The notes below the pieces were generated by a model. It had not been told where the DNA came from. It ran no database searches and was given only the letters and a program-made list of their open reading frames with translations. A stretch of DNA of 64,000 nucleotides, from contig NC_080042.1 in the NCBI RefSeq assembly GCF_012489685.1, forward strand, positions 54,674,066 to 54,738,065, in the 5' to 3' direction. How positions within the stretch are numbered: the first letter of the stretch is position 1; every line of letters begins with the position of its first letter. Source of the DNA: Lotus japonicus (Eukaryota > Streptophyta > Magnoliopsida > Fabales > Fabaceae). The position numbers and the translations under genes are program-made. Shown piece by piece: positions 44,486 to 56,831 of this stretch.

Positions 44486-47400
44486 ATGACTTCAGAGAAT
44501 TCATATGTACAACCAGTCGTCCCTAAGTTCGATGGGTTCTATGATCATTGGGCAATGCTCATGGAAAATTTCCTCCGATCGAAAGAGTATTGGGGATTAA
44601 TAGAGGACGGTATCCCTAAGGTTGCAGCTGAAACAGGATTGACAGATGCACAGAAGAAGCAGAATAAGGAGCTGCAACTCAAGGATTTGAAGGCCAAGAA
44701 CTATCTTTTTCAAGCATTATTTCGTTCTGTCTTGGAGTCTATTCTAAAAAAGGATACAACAAAGGATATTTGGGACTCCATGAAGATAAAGAATCAAGGG
44801 ACAGACAAAGTGAAGCAAGCCCAATTGTAGACCCTGCGCAAGGAATTTGAAAGTCTGCACATGAAGGAAGGAGAAACAATTACTGCTCTTTTTGCTCGAA
44901 TTCTTACCATCCTCAATAAGATGAAAGCAAACGGTGAGAACAAAGATGATAGCGATGTTGTGAGCAAGATTTTGAGGTCGCTGACAGCAAGGTTTAACTA
45001 TGTTGTATGTTCTATTGAGGAGTCCAACAACACAAATGTACTGACCATTGATGAACTTCAAAGCAAGCTGCTTCTACATGAACAACGCATGTGTCCTTCT
45101 ATTGAAGAAGAGCATGCTCTTGCTGTTACTTATGGAGGTCGAGGTCGAGGACGTGGCCGTGGAGCTCGAGGTAGAGGTCGTGGTAGACAAAGTCAAGATC
45201 GATCAATCGTGGAATGCTACAAATGCCACAAGCTTGGACACTTCCAATGGGAATGCCTATCCAAGGAGACAGAGGCTCATTATGATGAAAGCCAAGAGGT
45301 ATTGTTGCTCATGGCGCAAGTTGATAATATCACAAGTTCCTGTGACAAACAGTGGTTCCTTGATTCAGGATGCAGCAATCATATGTGTGGTACAAAATCC
45401 TTTTTCTCAGATCTTGATGAAAATTATCGTGACTCTGTGAAATTGGGGAACAATACTTCTATAGCTGTATTGGGCAAGGGCAATATAAGATTGCAGGTGA
45501 ATGGCAGAGCACACATCATCACAGAAGTTTTCTTTGTGCCTGATCTGAAGAATAATTTACTAAGCATTGGACAGCTGCAAGCCAAAAACCTGACTATCAT
45601 GTTTCAAGGAGGAAAATGCAAAGTATTTCATCCTGAAAAGGGACTACTCATGGAAACAATTATGGCTGCAAATCGCATGTTCATTCTCAATGCAGAGGTT
45701 CAACCTAAGTCTTCCACATGCTTCAACACAGTTGTTGAAGATGAAGGGTACCTTTGGCATTGTCGCTATGGACATTTGGGTTTCAAGGGACTCCAAACTC
45801 TTGCTCAGAAACAGATGGCAACGGGGCTGCCTCACTTCAAGTCTTCAACAAAGACATGCAAAGATTGTTTGGTAGGGAAGCAAGATAGAGAATCTTTCCC
45901 ATCGCAGAGTACGTGGAGAGCAATGGTAACAGGGCTGCCTCACTTCAAGTCTTCAACAAAGTCATGCAGAGATTGTTTGGTAGGGAAGCAATATAGAGAA
46001 TCTTTCCCATCGCAGAGTACGTGGAGAGCAGACCACATCTTACAATTGGTTCACGCTGACATTTGTGGGCTAATTAAACCAGAATCCAACACTGAAAAAA
46101 GGTATTTTCTCACCTTAACTGATGATTTCTGTCGTAAAACATGGGTTTATTTTTTGACAGCAAAATTAACAGCCATTTGTTCTTTCAAAAGTTTCCAAAT
46201 TCATGTTGAGAAAGAGATTGGTCATGCTATCAAAGGCCTACGTACAGATTGAGGAGGGGAGTTCACTTCCAACGAATTCATGCAACATTGTGCAGACCAT
46301 GCCATCCAGCACCAGTTGACAGCAGCCTATTCTCCACAACAGAATGGCATTGCCGAAAGAAAGAATCGAACTATAATGAATCTGACTCGAAGCATGCTGT
46401 CCAACAAGCAGGTTCCCCGCACTTTTTGTCCAGAAGCAGTAAATTGGACTGTGCATATTTTAAATCGCAGTCCTACTCTTGCTGTGAGAAATAAGACCCC
46501 GGAAGAAGCTTGGAGTGGTCTCAAACCTTCAGTTGGGTATTTTTGTGTTTTTGGTTGCATTGGTAACCTTCATGTTCCTGATGCTAAGCGAACCAAGCTC
46601 GATAACAAGAGTCTTCCTTGTGTTTTGCTTGGTGTCAGTGACGTATCCAAAGCATACCGACTGTATGATCCAGCCTCCAAACACATTATCATTAGCAGGG
46701 ATGTCGTCTTTGAAGAAGATAAGGCTTGGACTTGGGACACTAACTCTGAACCATCAGCAACCTATGTTTTGGAGTGGGAAGCAGAAGGGAATGATGGCAG
46801 TAACAGTTCTGAAGTCCTTGAGCCTACAAATGCTGATCAATCTCCTCAACTTGCTGATAGTGGTGAACCTGAAGGTGTCATATCAGCTCCTGTGGAAACA
46901 TCAACTGGATACCCAGTGCGAGATCGCTGCCAACCATCTTGGATGGATGACTTTGTTACTGGTGAAGGCCTTTCTGATGATGAACTTGCAGATTCCTTCG
47001 CTAACTTAACCTTGTTTACATGTGATGGTGATCCCACTTGTTTTGAGGAGGCTAATAAAAGCATGAAATGGCAGCAGGCAATGGACACAGAAATTGAATC
47101 CATAAAAAGGAACGACACATGGGAATTAGTGGACTTGCCTAGTGGTGGAAAAATTGTTGGTCTCAAGTGGATTTACAAGACCAAGTACAATGAAGTTGGT
47201 CAAGTTGACAAATACAAGGCTCGTTTAGTCGCCAAAGGGTATACACAGTAACATGGCATAGACTATAACGAAGTGTTCGCTCCTGTAGCACGAATGGAAA
47301 CTATCCGTCTAATTGTTGTATCAGCAGCACATCACAATTGGCCACTCTACCAACTTGATGTCAAATCAGCATTTTTGTATGGTGACTAGCAGAAGAAGTG

Positions 47401-48561
47401 TTTGTAGAACAACCCTGTGGATATGTCAAAAAGGGGAATGAAGAGAAGGTATATCGACTGAAGAAAGCTCTTTATGGCATTAAGCAAGCACCGCGGGCAT
47501 GGTATAGTCGGATAGAGGTATATTTTCTGAAGATGGGGTTTGAAAAGTGTGATTATGAGCACACTTTATTCATCAAAACAGATCAAGGAGACAAGATCTT
47601 AATTGTTAGCATGTATGTTGATGATCTCATCTATACTGGTAATGATCCTTTAATGTTCACCTCTTTTGTGAATTCTATGAAGCAGGAATTTTATATGACA
47701 GACCTTGGTAAAATACGATATTTCCTTGGTCTTGAAGTCCTGCAATTGCCAAATAGTATATTCATATCTCAAAAGAAATATGCTTTGGAGATATTGAAAC
47801 GCTTTTCCATGGATCACTCTAATTCTGTCCAAAATCCTATAGTGCCAGGAATCAAGATCACTTTAAGCAACTTATTGGATGCCTCATGTATCTAACAACT
47901 GCTACACGACCCGATTTGGCATATGTTGTCAGTCTTCTCAGCCGTTACATGGACAATCCTTCAGTGAAACATCTGCAGGTAGCCAAACGAGTATTACGCT
48001 ATTTAAAAGGCACTGCTGATTTTGGAATTCTTTACAAGAAGGGTGGAGTAAATGAACTTATAGCATACACAGATAGTGATTATGCTGGTGACATAGATGA
48101 TCGAAAAAGCACTTCTGGTTATTTTTCATGTTCAGCTCTGGAGTGGTCTCATGGTGCTCAAAGAAACAACATGTTGTTAGCTTGTCCACAACAGAAGCTG
48201 AATTTATAGCTGCTGCCTCTTGCTTGTCAAGCAGTGTGGTTACAAAGGGTACTAGAAAAGTTGAATCAGATTTCTGAGAATAAAGTCATTACAATTAATT
48301 ATGACAGCAGTTCTGCTATTAAGCTGTCTAAAAATCCAGTTTTGCATGGTCGGAGTAAACATATTGATGTCAGATTTCATTTCCTTCGTGCATGAGATGT
48401 CAAAAGAGGGAATTGTAGATTTGATTTATTGTGCTAGTGAAGAACAATTAGCAGATCTTATGACCAAGCCTTTGAAGTTGGGAGTATTCATGAAGTTGCG
48501 AAATTCTCTTGGTGTTTGTTCTGAGATTGAAGTAAACTGCAAACCAGAAGCTGCAGTTTAA
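44486..48561 (+). pseudogene. Copia gag-pol polyprotein, broken
   Basis: Starts MTSENSYVQPVVPKFDGFYD. Order: gag with UBN2-type domain, basic RGRGRGRGARGRGRGR stretch and zinc knuckle CYKCHKLGHFQWEC; protease (WFLDSGCSNHMCG); GAG-pre-integrase and integrase zinc region (LWHCRYGHLG); integrase core (LVHADICG, SPQQNGIAERKNRTIMN); RT (YKARLVAKGYTQ, ALYGIKQAPRAWYS, VSMYVDDLIYTGND); RNase H (YTDSDYAGDIDDRKSTSGY). Defects: TAG 44828-44830, TGA 46250-46252 and TAA 47249-47251, each fitting one C-to-T change; frameshifts near 47387, between 47820 and 47886, and after 48120; and an in-frame 108-bp duplication at 45815-46030. Confidence 0.92.
45815..46030 (+). repeat. 108-bp in-frame tandem duplication in the integrase zinc region
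   Basis: Units 45815-45922 and 45923-46030 encode GLPHFKSSTKTCKDCLVGKQ and GLPHFKSSTKSCRDCLVGKQ with matching flanks. They differ at five of 108 bases. The duplicated part includes the CxxC half of the zinc-binding motif. Confidence 0.92.
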
Positions 48562-48568
48562 GGCAGGC

Positions 48569-48830
48569 TGTTGAAGTTGGAAATTAGCACGTTGTGCTAA
48601 TGCTAAGCTAGTAGTTTTTTTAGCTGTTAATAAAAGACCTATTAAAATGGTCTGTTTAGCTTTCAAATTAAATATCCCTTGTTTCTAGGATTTCTTGTTG
48701 AGTTGCCGTTATCTTTCTTTTGAGTTCCTGTACGTGATGTAAGGCTATATAATAGCCATGATATCTCAATAATAATCAGACTTTTCCTTAGTTCAATTCT
48801 CTTTTCTATATCACGAATTCTTTCCTGACA
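48569..48830 (+). repeat. 3' LTR of the copia element (262 bp)
   Basis: Full-length match to 44163-44424. The purine-rich AAGGCAGGC directly upstream may act as a weak polypurine tract. Confidence 0.92.
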
Positions 48831-48835
48831 AATTT

Positions 48836-50371
48836 AACAAGTAGGCAACCTATCTCTTCATATTTGGTGTTCTATAATCGTGTATCATGTATAAATCAAT
48901 ATTACATATTATGGTTCGTACCGTATGATGATGGAGTACTTAGTGGTAATTGCAACACCCTAGCTACTCCGGCATATATACTTGCATGCCAAAGCCCAGA
49001 AAAACATAAAAGAGAAAGGAAAGTAGACAAGGGAAGAAAAGAAAACGACACATAAAATATGGGCATGTGCCTTAGGGTAAGGTACTAGCTAGGCTATGAT
49101 TGGTTTCCATTTGTTTCTGTTGGATGGGTGCAGGGTCTATTTCCCAAAATGCATGCAATTATCATTTGTAACATTTTCCTTGGTTAGTCAAAATGAATGA
49201 GCATTATTATCAAGTTTGATAGCAACTTAGTCATTTCTTTTCCCTGTACAACTGAACATACTTAGAGAACCATTATATTCAAGTTGGCCTATTTCTTAAA
49301 AATTCAAAACCAAAATCAAAATGGGGTTGTCTCTGCTCCCCAATTTCTGATATCTAAATGTCCTACTTGACCCACCAACAAATAATGATAGACATGCAAG
49401 AAGCAAAATTGAGTAATCTTGTAGGTGGGGATACTAAGAGGATGGAACTGTGCTTGTCTTAATTGTGACACACTCTGTCATGGAACAAAAGTCATTGCTT
49501 CTTGCTAAGATCCCAACTTATAGAGTATGTCAATTTCATGCGATTTTCTCTTCAGAAACTGCTCATTAACTACATCATCATGTTAGTTGCCTCTATACAC
49601 GGACCTTTGTGATGTGTTCCCCCTGTCCCTCTTCTCCACCCAAAATCCTTTGTCTTATAGTGAGCAATGTGGGATTCCAGTGAAGTTTGGAATTTAGGAT
49701 AAGTTTAGGATTTTTGGGGACAAACGTTTGGCACCTAGGAACTTGTATGGCAAATTTTAGAATCTAATTATAGCTAGGTTTCAGAGGAAATTTTTTAATA
49801 TTTTTGGTTCTTCATTATTTGTCACATGGACCACTAGTGGTGGATTAGGATTGGGTTTTTGGATATCAGAAAAAACAATCACAAAACAGTCTAATTACGC
49901 CCACCAACATTCTTTGGGATGATTATCTTGTAAAGATAGTTTTGAGATCAATATGAAAGATAAGTTTCAACAAATGCTAGTGGAAGCATGATAAAAATGG
50001 GGAGTTGGCAGATTGAAGAAAGCATTTCATATATATCTGTATGTAACAAACTAGGAAAGTTTGTACAGATCATGATACCATAATTTGAGTAATTCAACTC
50101 AGAAAGTCCTAGAGAATGATTTTTCTCCAAAACTAAAGGACATGATAAGTGGGGAAGTTAACTTCTTGATTTGAGTGAGCATAAGATAAGCTAATACACA
50201 TTTTGATTCATATAAATCTCATGAATTATTAGATGATAGTTATGACTTCATAATTTCGAGTCATCGTTTTTCCTACTTATAACCAATTATGGTGAATTTT
50301 AGGCGATTTTCTGATTGGTTTTTGCCACCTTAGCCCTCTTTTGCTTTAGGTTGTAATTTGACAATATCTCC
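48836..50371. other. Intergenic, nothing recognised
   Basis: AT-rich, no family motif in any frame that I can see. Confidence 0.5.
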
Positions 50372-50374
50372 TTA

Positions 50375-51417
50375 GGGCCCGTTTGGTGGTCAGGATAAGA
50401 TATGATAAGATATGATATGTGAACATGGTAGCAACAAGATATAATAAGAGCAAGATAGACTTTTATCCTATCCTGTGTTTGAGGTGCACATGATAAGGAC
50501 ATGATATGATAAGAAAAAATGTATCAAAGTTATATTTAAATAAAAAATACATTTAAAAATTGATCATTCTATTAAATTTAATTTTTTATACATTTTCATG
50601 AATGAGTCTATATTTTAAAATACCTAAAATTAATTTAAATTTTATTAATTGACCTATTTTATTGTTTTGAAGATAACATATATATTAAATAAAATTATGC
50701 AATAAACCAATTGGTTTTCACTTAGTTGTGACACGTGATAATTAACAATAAAGTTAACTAAATTAAGAATATTATTATTTCAAAAGTACTTTATATTTAA
50801 ATTATAAAATATTATATAAGTAGATAAATAATTTCAAATAATAGGAGATGAAAATAGAAAATTAGTCTATTACTATATATCAAAAAATCTATATTTGTAA
50901 CCAATTGGTTTTCACTTAATTGTGACACGTGATAAATAAGAAAAATTAACTAAATTAAAAATATTATTATTTTAAAATTAATTTATATTTAAATTATTAT
51001 ATGAGTAGATAAATAATTTTTAAATAATAGGAGATGAAAATATTAAATTAGTCTATTACTATTAATAAATCAATATTTGTAAGTGAGTAATCTACTTTAC
51101 TATTTATGAATAATAATTTTATTTATTTTTTATTTTAGTTAAATTAATATTTTTATATTTATTAATCAATATTATTATAAATTATATAACATTAAAATAA
51201 ATTAATTTGGAGTTAGGATACTGAAAGAAAATATATAACTGATATTCTATCATGTTCTATCCTAGCTCCCCTCTTAGGATAACTTTTACATGCACATGAT
51301 AGGATAGGAGACATGATAGTGTTATCCTATCCTGCTGGCGCAACAAACAACAGATAACAACAGGATATGATTACTATCCTATCATATCCTATCCTGTCCT
51401 GACCACCAAACGGACCC
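50375..51417. mobile_element. 1.04-kb PIF/Harbinger-type MITE
   Basis: Flanked by TTA on both sides (50372-50374, 51418-51420). Ends are GGGCCCGTTTGGTGGTCAGG and the inverse, CCTGACCACCAAACGGACCC, the usual Harbinger end style. Both arms carry repeated GATATGATA or TATCCTATC. The AT-rich centre has a direct duplication. Non-coding. Confidence 0.85.
50707..51082. repeat. 194-bp direct duplication inside the Harbinger MITE
   Basis: Units begin CCAATTGGTTTTCACTTA at 50707 and 50901 and continue with matching blocks (GTGACACGTGATAA, AATAATAGGAGATGAAAATA, TTAGTCTATTACTAT) with some divergence. Confidence 0.75.
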
Positions 51418-51420
51418 TTA

Positions 51421-52870
51421 ATGATATAATATACTTTTTCTTTCAAAATAAAAACAAAAATATTAATACAACTTAAAAAAAGTTCATGCGATTTTATTTT
51501 AATTTTATTTCATTTTCGCACAATTTCTAATCTTAATTATATTATATCCATTCTTTTCCTATCAAATCATTCATTTATAAATAGGTGTTTGTTGTGGTAC
51601 CTTAAGCCAGGATAAGGTGTAGTACCCAAAATGAGTCGATTCAACAATAGAGACTTATGTACCGGTTAAAATTTTGATTGTGTTCTATCATAGTAATGCA
51701 GCATTCCATTCTTAGGGACGTAAGATTTGAAAGTTGTGTTTTCTGAGCTTTGTGCATCCATCAACCATGATCATTTTACGCGCATCTCCATCACCATTAT
51801 TCGTTTCCGCCACTCGTACATTTTTCATCAAAAAATGAATTTCATGAGTTAATTGACAAGTAAAGTAAAATCTAAAGATGTAGTATTTACCTTGAATAAC
51901 ATGATAATAATCTATAGAATTACTTAATGAGGTACCATACCCAAAAAAATTGAGGGTACCACATAATTTACCTTATAAATATTAAATTTCAAAATCAACT
52001 AAGTGTTGAAAGAAGATTATAAATTGGTAAATAGAAGAAAAGTCTTATAATTGACTAAAGGCTCATTCGAGATGTAAGTTTCTTAGTCAGCTTTAAATCA
52101 AAATCCCAAGCCTCATTGTTTAATACAAAGTTAGGCATGTTTGCTTAACTTGAATACTAGTTACTTGGGCTGATATGAAATCAGACTAAAATGCTTAATG
52201 AATTAGATTCTTTGTTAGAGTACTTGAGTGGATATACGATACAGATGAATTGATAAAAAAAAATTGTACCACATGATTGTGAAAATGATGTATTGAAGAG
52301 ATTTTCAAAATATTTTAGATGTATGAGAATTGGGAAAACACTCTTTAAAATGGTCTTAAATATATTTGCCGAGAATAGAATCTTGACAACTAGAATATAA
52401 AAAGATCCTCATGCTCCACTTGGCTTTTATTAATCTTTAGATGCATCATCCATGGCTTATGAATGAGTTATTAAGTCATTGATGATTCATTTCATGATGA
52501 ATGAAAGCCAAGTGATACATGACATATTTTTTGGAATATCGAGGTTTGTTTGGTTTGCTTGTTTCCTATTTTTAATTTTTAAAGAGAACAAGAAATAAAG
52601 CTGAAAACATGTTTGATTGATATTTAGAAAATGTTTTCTGAAAAATGTTTTTCTAAAATATGAACAAAATAGAAAACAAAAAAAAGCTGTTTTCATTTTC
52701 ACTAAAAAAGAAAATGAGATGCCACCACCACTATCATCACCTCTCATCACCACTCCCCAACTGACGCCGCCATCTCCGCTACCATGGCCACCACCACCAC
52801 TAGCTCCACTGCCTGAGTCGGTTCCCCCACAACTTGTGAACCAAAAATCGATGTAACTGAGAGTAATCAC
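51421..52870. other. Intergenic, nothing recognised
   Basis: AT-rich. A Gly-rich open frame at 52487-52870 on the minus strand comes from a CCACCACC patch and lacks motifs. Confidence 0.5.
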
Positions 52871-53076
52871 AGGGACACAAGAAGAAGGGAGTTGAATTGT
52901 GTCTATAAAATGTTTTCGTTGGTAGACAACTTTTGATCATTTTGAGTTAAAAGTTCTCCTTCTAATGATCTATAGGGACACAAGAAGAAGGGAGTTGAAT
53001 TGTGTCTATAAAATGTTTTCGTTGGTAGACAACTTTTGATCATTTTGAGTTAAAAGTTCTCCTTCTAATGATCTAT
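52871..53076. repeat. Perfect 103-bp tandem duplication
   Basis: Units 52871-52973 and 52974-53076 begin AGGGACACAAGAAGAAGGGA and appear identical at every base. The sequence resembles the leader of copia-type LTRs but no element can be named. Confidence 0.9.
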
Positions 53077-55767
53077 CTGAGGATGGTGCAATGAGTAAAT
53101 GTTTGTGAGCAAGACGATTAGAAGGGATAGAAGATATGCATACTCATAATTTTATACTAGTTCACTCAATCACATGCTACGTCCAGTCCTCTGTTTTCCA
53201 CCAAGATTTCCACTAATTATTATCAAGGACTTATCCTGTTAGTGTTATCCAGGATTTCTACTACGAGTTTGGTTGTCAGGGAATCCTCCCCAAGTATTCA
53301 TTACAAAGTCTCTTCAGACTCATCAAATATTATTTTCCCTAGCCTTTCTATGCTCATTGAGTTAGGTGTCCAGGGATTCCTCTCAAGTATCTTTTGCCTC
53401 AACCGCTTCAGGCAGATGAGTTTTGAACAAGACTCCTCCTAAGAATTCTTTGTACCCGCCTCTTTCAGCTGTTGATTTTTGGACAGGAACTCCTTCCTCT
53501 CATCTGTGATGGTTGCGTGCTCAGTTTATATGTATTTCCTAGAGTATTTATATGATAGAGCTGATATACATTCCATGCTCTCAATCCTAATCCTCTAAGA
53601 TTTTGATCAATACAGATACATAGTGAAGCACAATCAATTGATCTCAAATCTCTCAGGACTTTTCTCCCATACGCTCATTGAATAGATGTTTGAATTGATC
53701 CTTTATCTTCTTCTTCCTAAGAGGTGTCTGATAAAAAATCTGCAAGTCTACAGATTGCTCGAAGTAATAAAAAAAGATCGAATCAAAGAGATTGCGTGCA
53801 TTTATGCTCTAAGTTTACTAAATTGGAATCAAAGGACGTAAAAATAAAAATAAAATAGCTGATAGTTTTTATGAAAGCTAATTTCCATAAAATTAAAGAA
53901 GACAAATAACACGTTGAAGTGAATTCAGTTTAAAAGCGCGCTATGGTTCCTGATTTCGTTAACCTCTCCCCAAGTATCTCCCAAATCAGGTATAATTATG
54001 AATTTAATTAACTGTCAAGGTGCTAAGCCTAGATCTTCACTTACTAATTCTTTGCATAAATGTCTCTTACAATTAATTAGTGATAGCTAATTCCTTAGTA
54101 CCTAATCCTAATTAATCAGAGATCAATTTCAATTTAATTCAGGCAAACACAAGTAATTTCTTATCCTTATCCCTGAGGTGTAAAAAACCTTTCTCAATTT
54201 CTCCTCAAATCCCTAAATTCTACCAATTTTCCATATGCATAGAAAATAGCATGATAAACTATTGGAATAGAAAGATTTAATTAACACAAAGGAGATATTG
54301 AAGAAGGAATATATAATTCATAGTCATACCTGAAACTTGGTTCAACACATAGTTCAAAGAAAAACTAGATCAATCCTTAGCACTAGAGGAGATTAGCTAC
54401 ACATGTTCATCAAGAAATCACAAGAAAATTGATCAAACCTCTCAATTTTGTTTGGAGATCCTTATTCTCCCTTCAAAACCCTAAAATCGTAACTTTCTCC
54501 CAAGATTTCAACAACAAAAAGTTGATAAAAAAAGGAAAATTGATGAGTTTTTAAAGACTCACACCGCATATGCGCTAGAACCAGCGCACGTGCTTTAGGC
54601 CTCTTGACAGCTTTGACCTCCTACCGGAAAACAACTCGTACGTACTCATATACCGTCAGGTCAGGATGGAATTTTGATATGTTGGTCTAGACTCATTGAT
54701 CTTCAACTTGACCAACCAGATCGTGAAAAAGGTATGTAAGCTTTTCTCCCATACGCTTATAAGCTATGAGAATGAGCCCATACAAAATGTAAAAACATCG
54801 CTTAAGTTCAACCTTTGGACCAAAAACCACTAAAACACATAAAATACCCAATATGTTCTTAATATATTATAAGATGACTAAGAACCCATAATGCATGAAT
54901 TAAGACTAAATTATCCTAAAATGAATGAACGCAACTGGATTAATCACTCAAAATATATGGAAAATAAACATAAAAACTAGTCTTAAACCCGAGTCACGAG
55001 TGTCTTATGAATCTTCTAAGTATACGAACATTCTCTTGGTGCAAGTTTCTCCATCCTATATTTCCATCTAATGACAAGCTTGTTAGCTTGGATATAGGTT
55101 AAAGCTCATGCACGGTGATGCACTCTTATTGCACCGAATGCACACATTCTTCAGCTTTAATTCTAGTCTTTATATCTGAAGGAGGTAAAATTTGACCGTT
55201 AGAATAAAAGTTGTTATAGCTCTATTCGTTGTGCTACTGTATGTGACATTTCTTCTTAGCACGTGGTCTGAGCAACTATTTTTCTCTTATGATTAATGTG
55301 TTAGATGATTGATTTTTGATCGTAGAGTGAAGTCTTCATTGGCTTCATTTTCCTTCCTTCACCATTCATGGTCTTCTTGGTTTGTGCGTTGAACAAGTAT
55401 TGTGTACTTTGTCAATGCTTTCAGCTTTCGTAGTTGTTTGATATGAGAGTTGAAACCTTGAGAAAAGAGGTTTCCCTATAAAGTAATGTCATAGGAGTAT
55501 ATGTAGACATTGGACTTTCAGAGCTACTCCTTTTTAATTTATATGGTTAAGGTACTAGTTCATTTTTAACCAAAAGTACTAATCTTCTTTTTGTTGTTTT
55601 CTTTGCAAGAATTCATTGGTAATTGAGTATCAATGATCTTCTCTTTCTATTCTGCATGTGATGGGAAATACTTCAGTAGACGACGTTCTGTCTGGTATAT
55701 CTAGCTTGATGTACTTTAGTTATATGTTACCTTGCTTTATCAGACGTGAGGTTCTTCAAGATTGTGT
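53077..55767. repeat. Repeat-derived flank of gypsy copy C
   Basis: No gene recognised. The part at about 53740-54960 shares blocks with 34500-35900, for example TTTGACCTCCT and GAATTTTGATATGTT. It looks like old LTR-type or other dispersed sequence. It is the target into which copy C inserted, and it continues at 63439. Confidence 0.5.
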
Positions 55768-55772
55768 ATCGT

Positions 55773-56093
55773 TGTTCCGGTCAAGAACATAGAATCAAGG
55801 TATGGTGCCTAGAGTGTGTAGAGTGTGATCGGAAATCTTAGAGAGATGAACTCCTAACTGTTTAGAGAGAGAAAATATAACTGAATTTCAATGTTGTTAT
55901 TGCCAAATGAGCTAAGAGTCCCTTACAATTGGTACCTCCCCTTATTTATAGGGCCTGAGTTGGGCCTTCGCGCCTTTGGTCAGTCCTAAGGGGCCAGCTG
56001 GGCCTCGGGGTGCGAGGCCCAAAAGACCTGGGTCTATCCCGTGCTTAAGTGTGAGCATCCTGGGCGAGGGACCCTGGGGGCTCGCCTAGTCCA
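55773..56093 (-). repeat. 3' LTR of gypsy copy C (321 bp)
   Basis: TGTTCCGGTC to GCCTAGTCCA. The adjoining interior reads CAAGTCCACAAGAC, a short repeat of the LTR end, and has no obvious polypurine tract on the minus strand. Confidence 0.9.
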
Positions 56094-56831
56094 CAAGTCC
56101 ACAAGACACCGAGCTCGAAGCATGAGAGCTGAGTGTGTCTTTAAATAGAAGAACCCAAGGCGAAGACCATAAAAGACTAAACAATGCCAAAACTTATCAG
56201 AATTAAAAAGCAATGGCCAACATGGCCGAGAGAGTAAAGTCAAAAATCTATGTATTTCAAACTATTCGCTGCACCATCCCTTCCTCAAGCAAATTGAGTC
56301 CACAAGCAGTCTCTCGGCGATGGCATCCGACCCGCTCGCCTCGCCAGCCCTGCGCACGTGCCATGAATCATGATCCCTTGACAAGTGTCATGCGTTCGCC
56401 ACGCGTTGCGCCCTTAAAGTGATCCCTAAGTCAGCAAATCTACTGAATCTCAACTGTCATTTTTGAAAGGTCTTTTCAAATCTCAGCGAACCCTGCCAAC
56501 CCAAATTTCGACCAATAACCTTCCGTTACTTTACCTTCTATTTAATGAGTTACGTCTAATTCTGACATTTTTTGAATTCGAACCAATCAGCATCAACGGT
56601 TACAACTTTTCGCCTGACATGTTGCCCTCACCTTTCCGGGATTAATGCCACGTTTTCTCAAGTAATCATTCCACCTTTGCCATGATGGACACAATTTCCG
56701 AACCAACTCTTAATTCCCACTTTAAACCTTTCCTCTTTCTTTACTTTCGCCATTCTTGAGCATCTGGCAAAAAATCCAAAAGTTATCAACTCAACATTTC
56801 CTGTTAGCCTTTTCCCCTCTATCCAAAAAAA
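56094..56831. other. Upstream region of the opposing ORF in copy C
   Basis: About 740 bp, GC-richer than the genomic flanks, without a coding frame I can support. It must hold the promoter and leader of the plus-strand ORF if that ORF has its own transcript. I see no strong TATA box. Confidence 0.5.

Larger units (their letters stand above)
44163..48830 (+). mobile_element. Ty1/copia retrotransposon, both LTRs, broken gag-pol (4.67 kb)
   Basis: LTRs of 262 bp at 44163-44424 and 48569-48830, with perfect target duplication AATTT at 44158-44162 and 48831-48835. A tRNA-Met type primer site and a full gag, protease, integrase, RT, RNase H order on the plus strand. The LTRs differ at roughly 15 positions by eye, so the insertion is not recent. 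Stops and frameshifts inactivate it. Confidence 0.93.

Noticed and set aside
46515..47009. Open frame of 164 codons on the plus strand
   Set aside because: Alternative frame of copia integrase/RT; it has no motifs.
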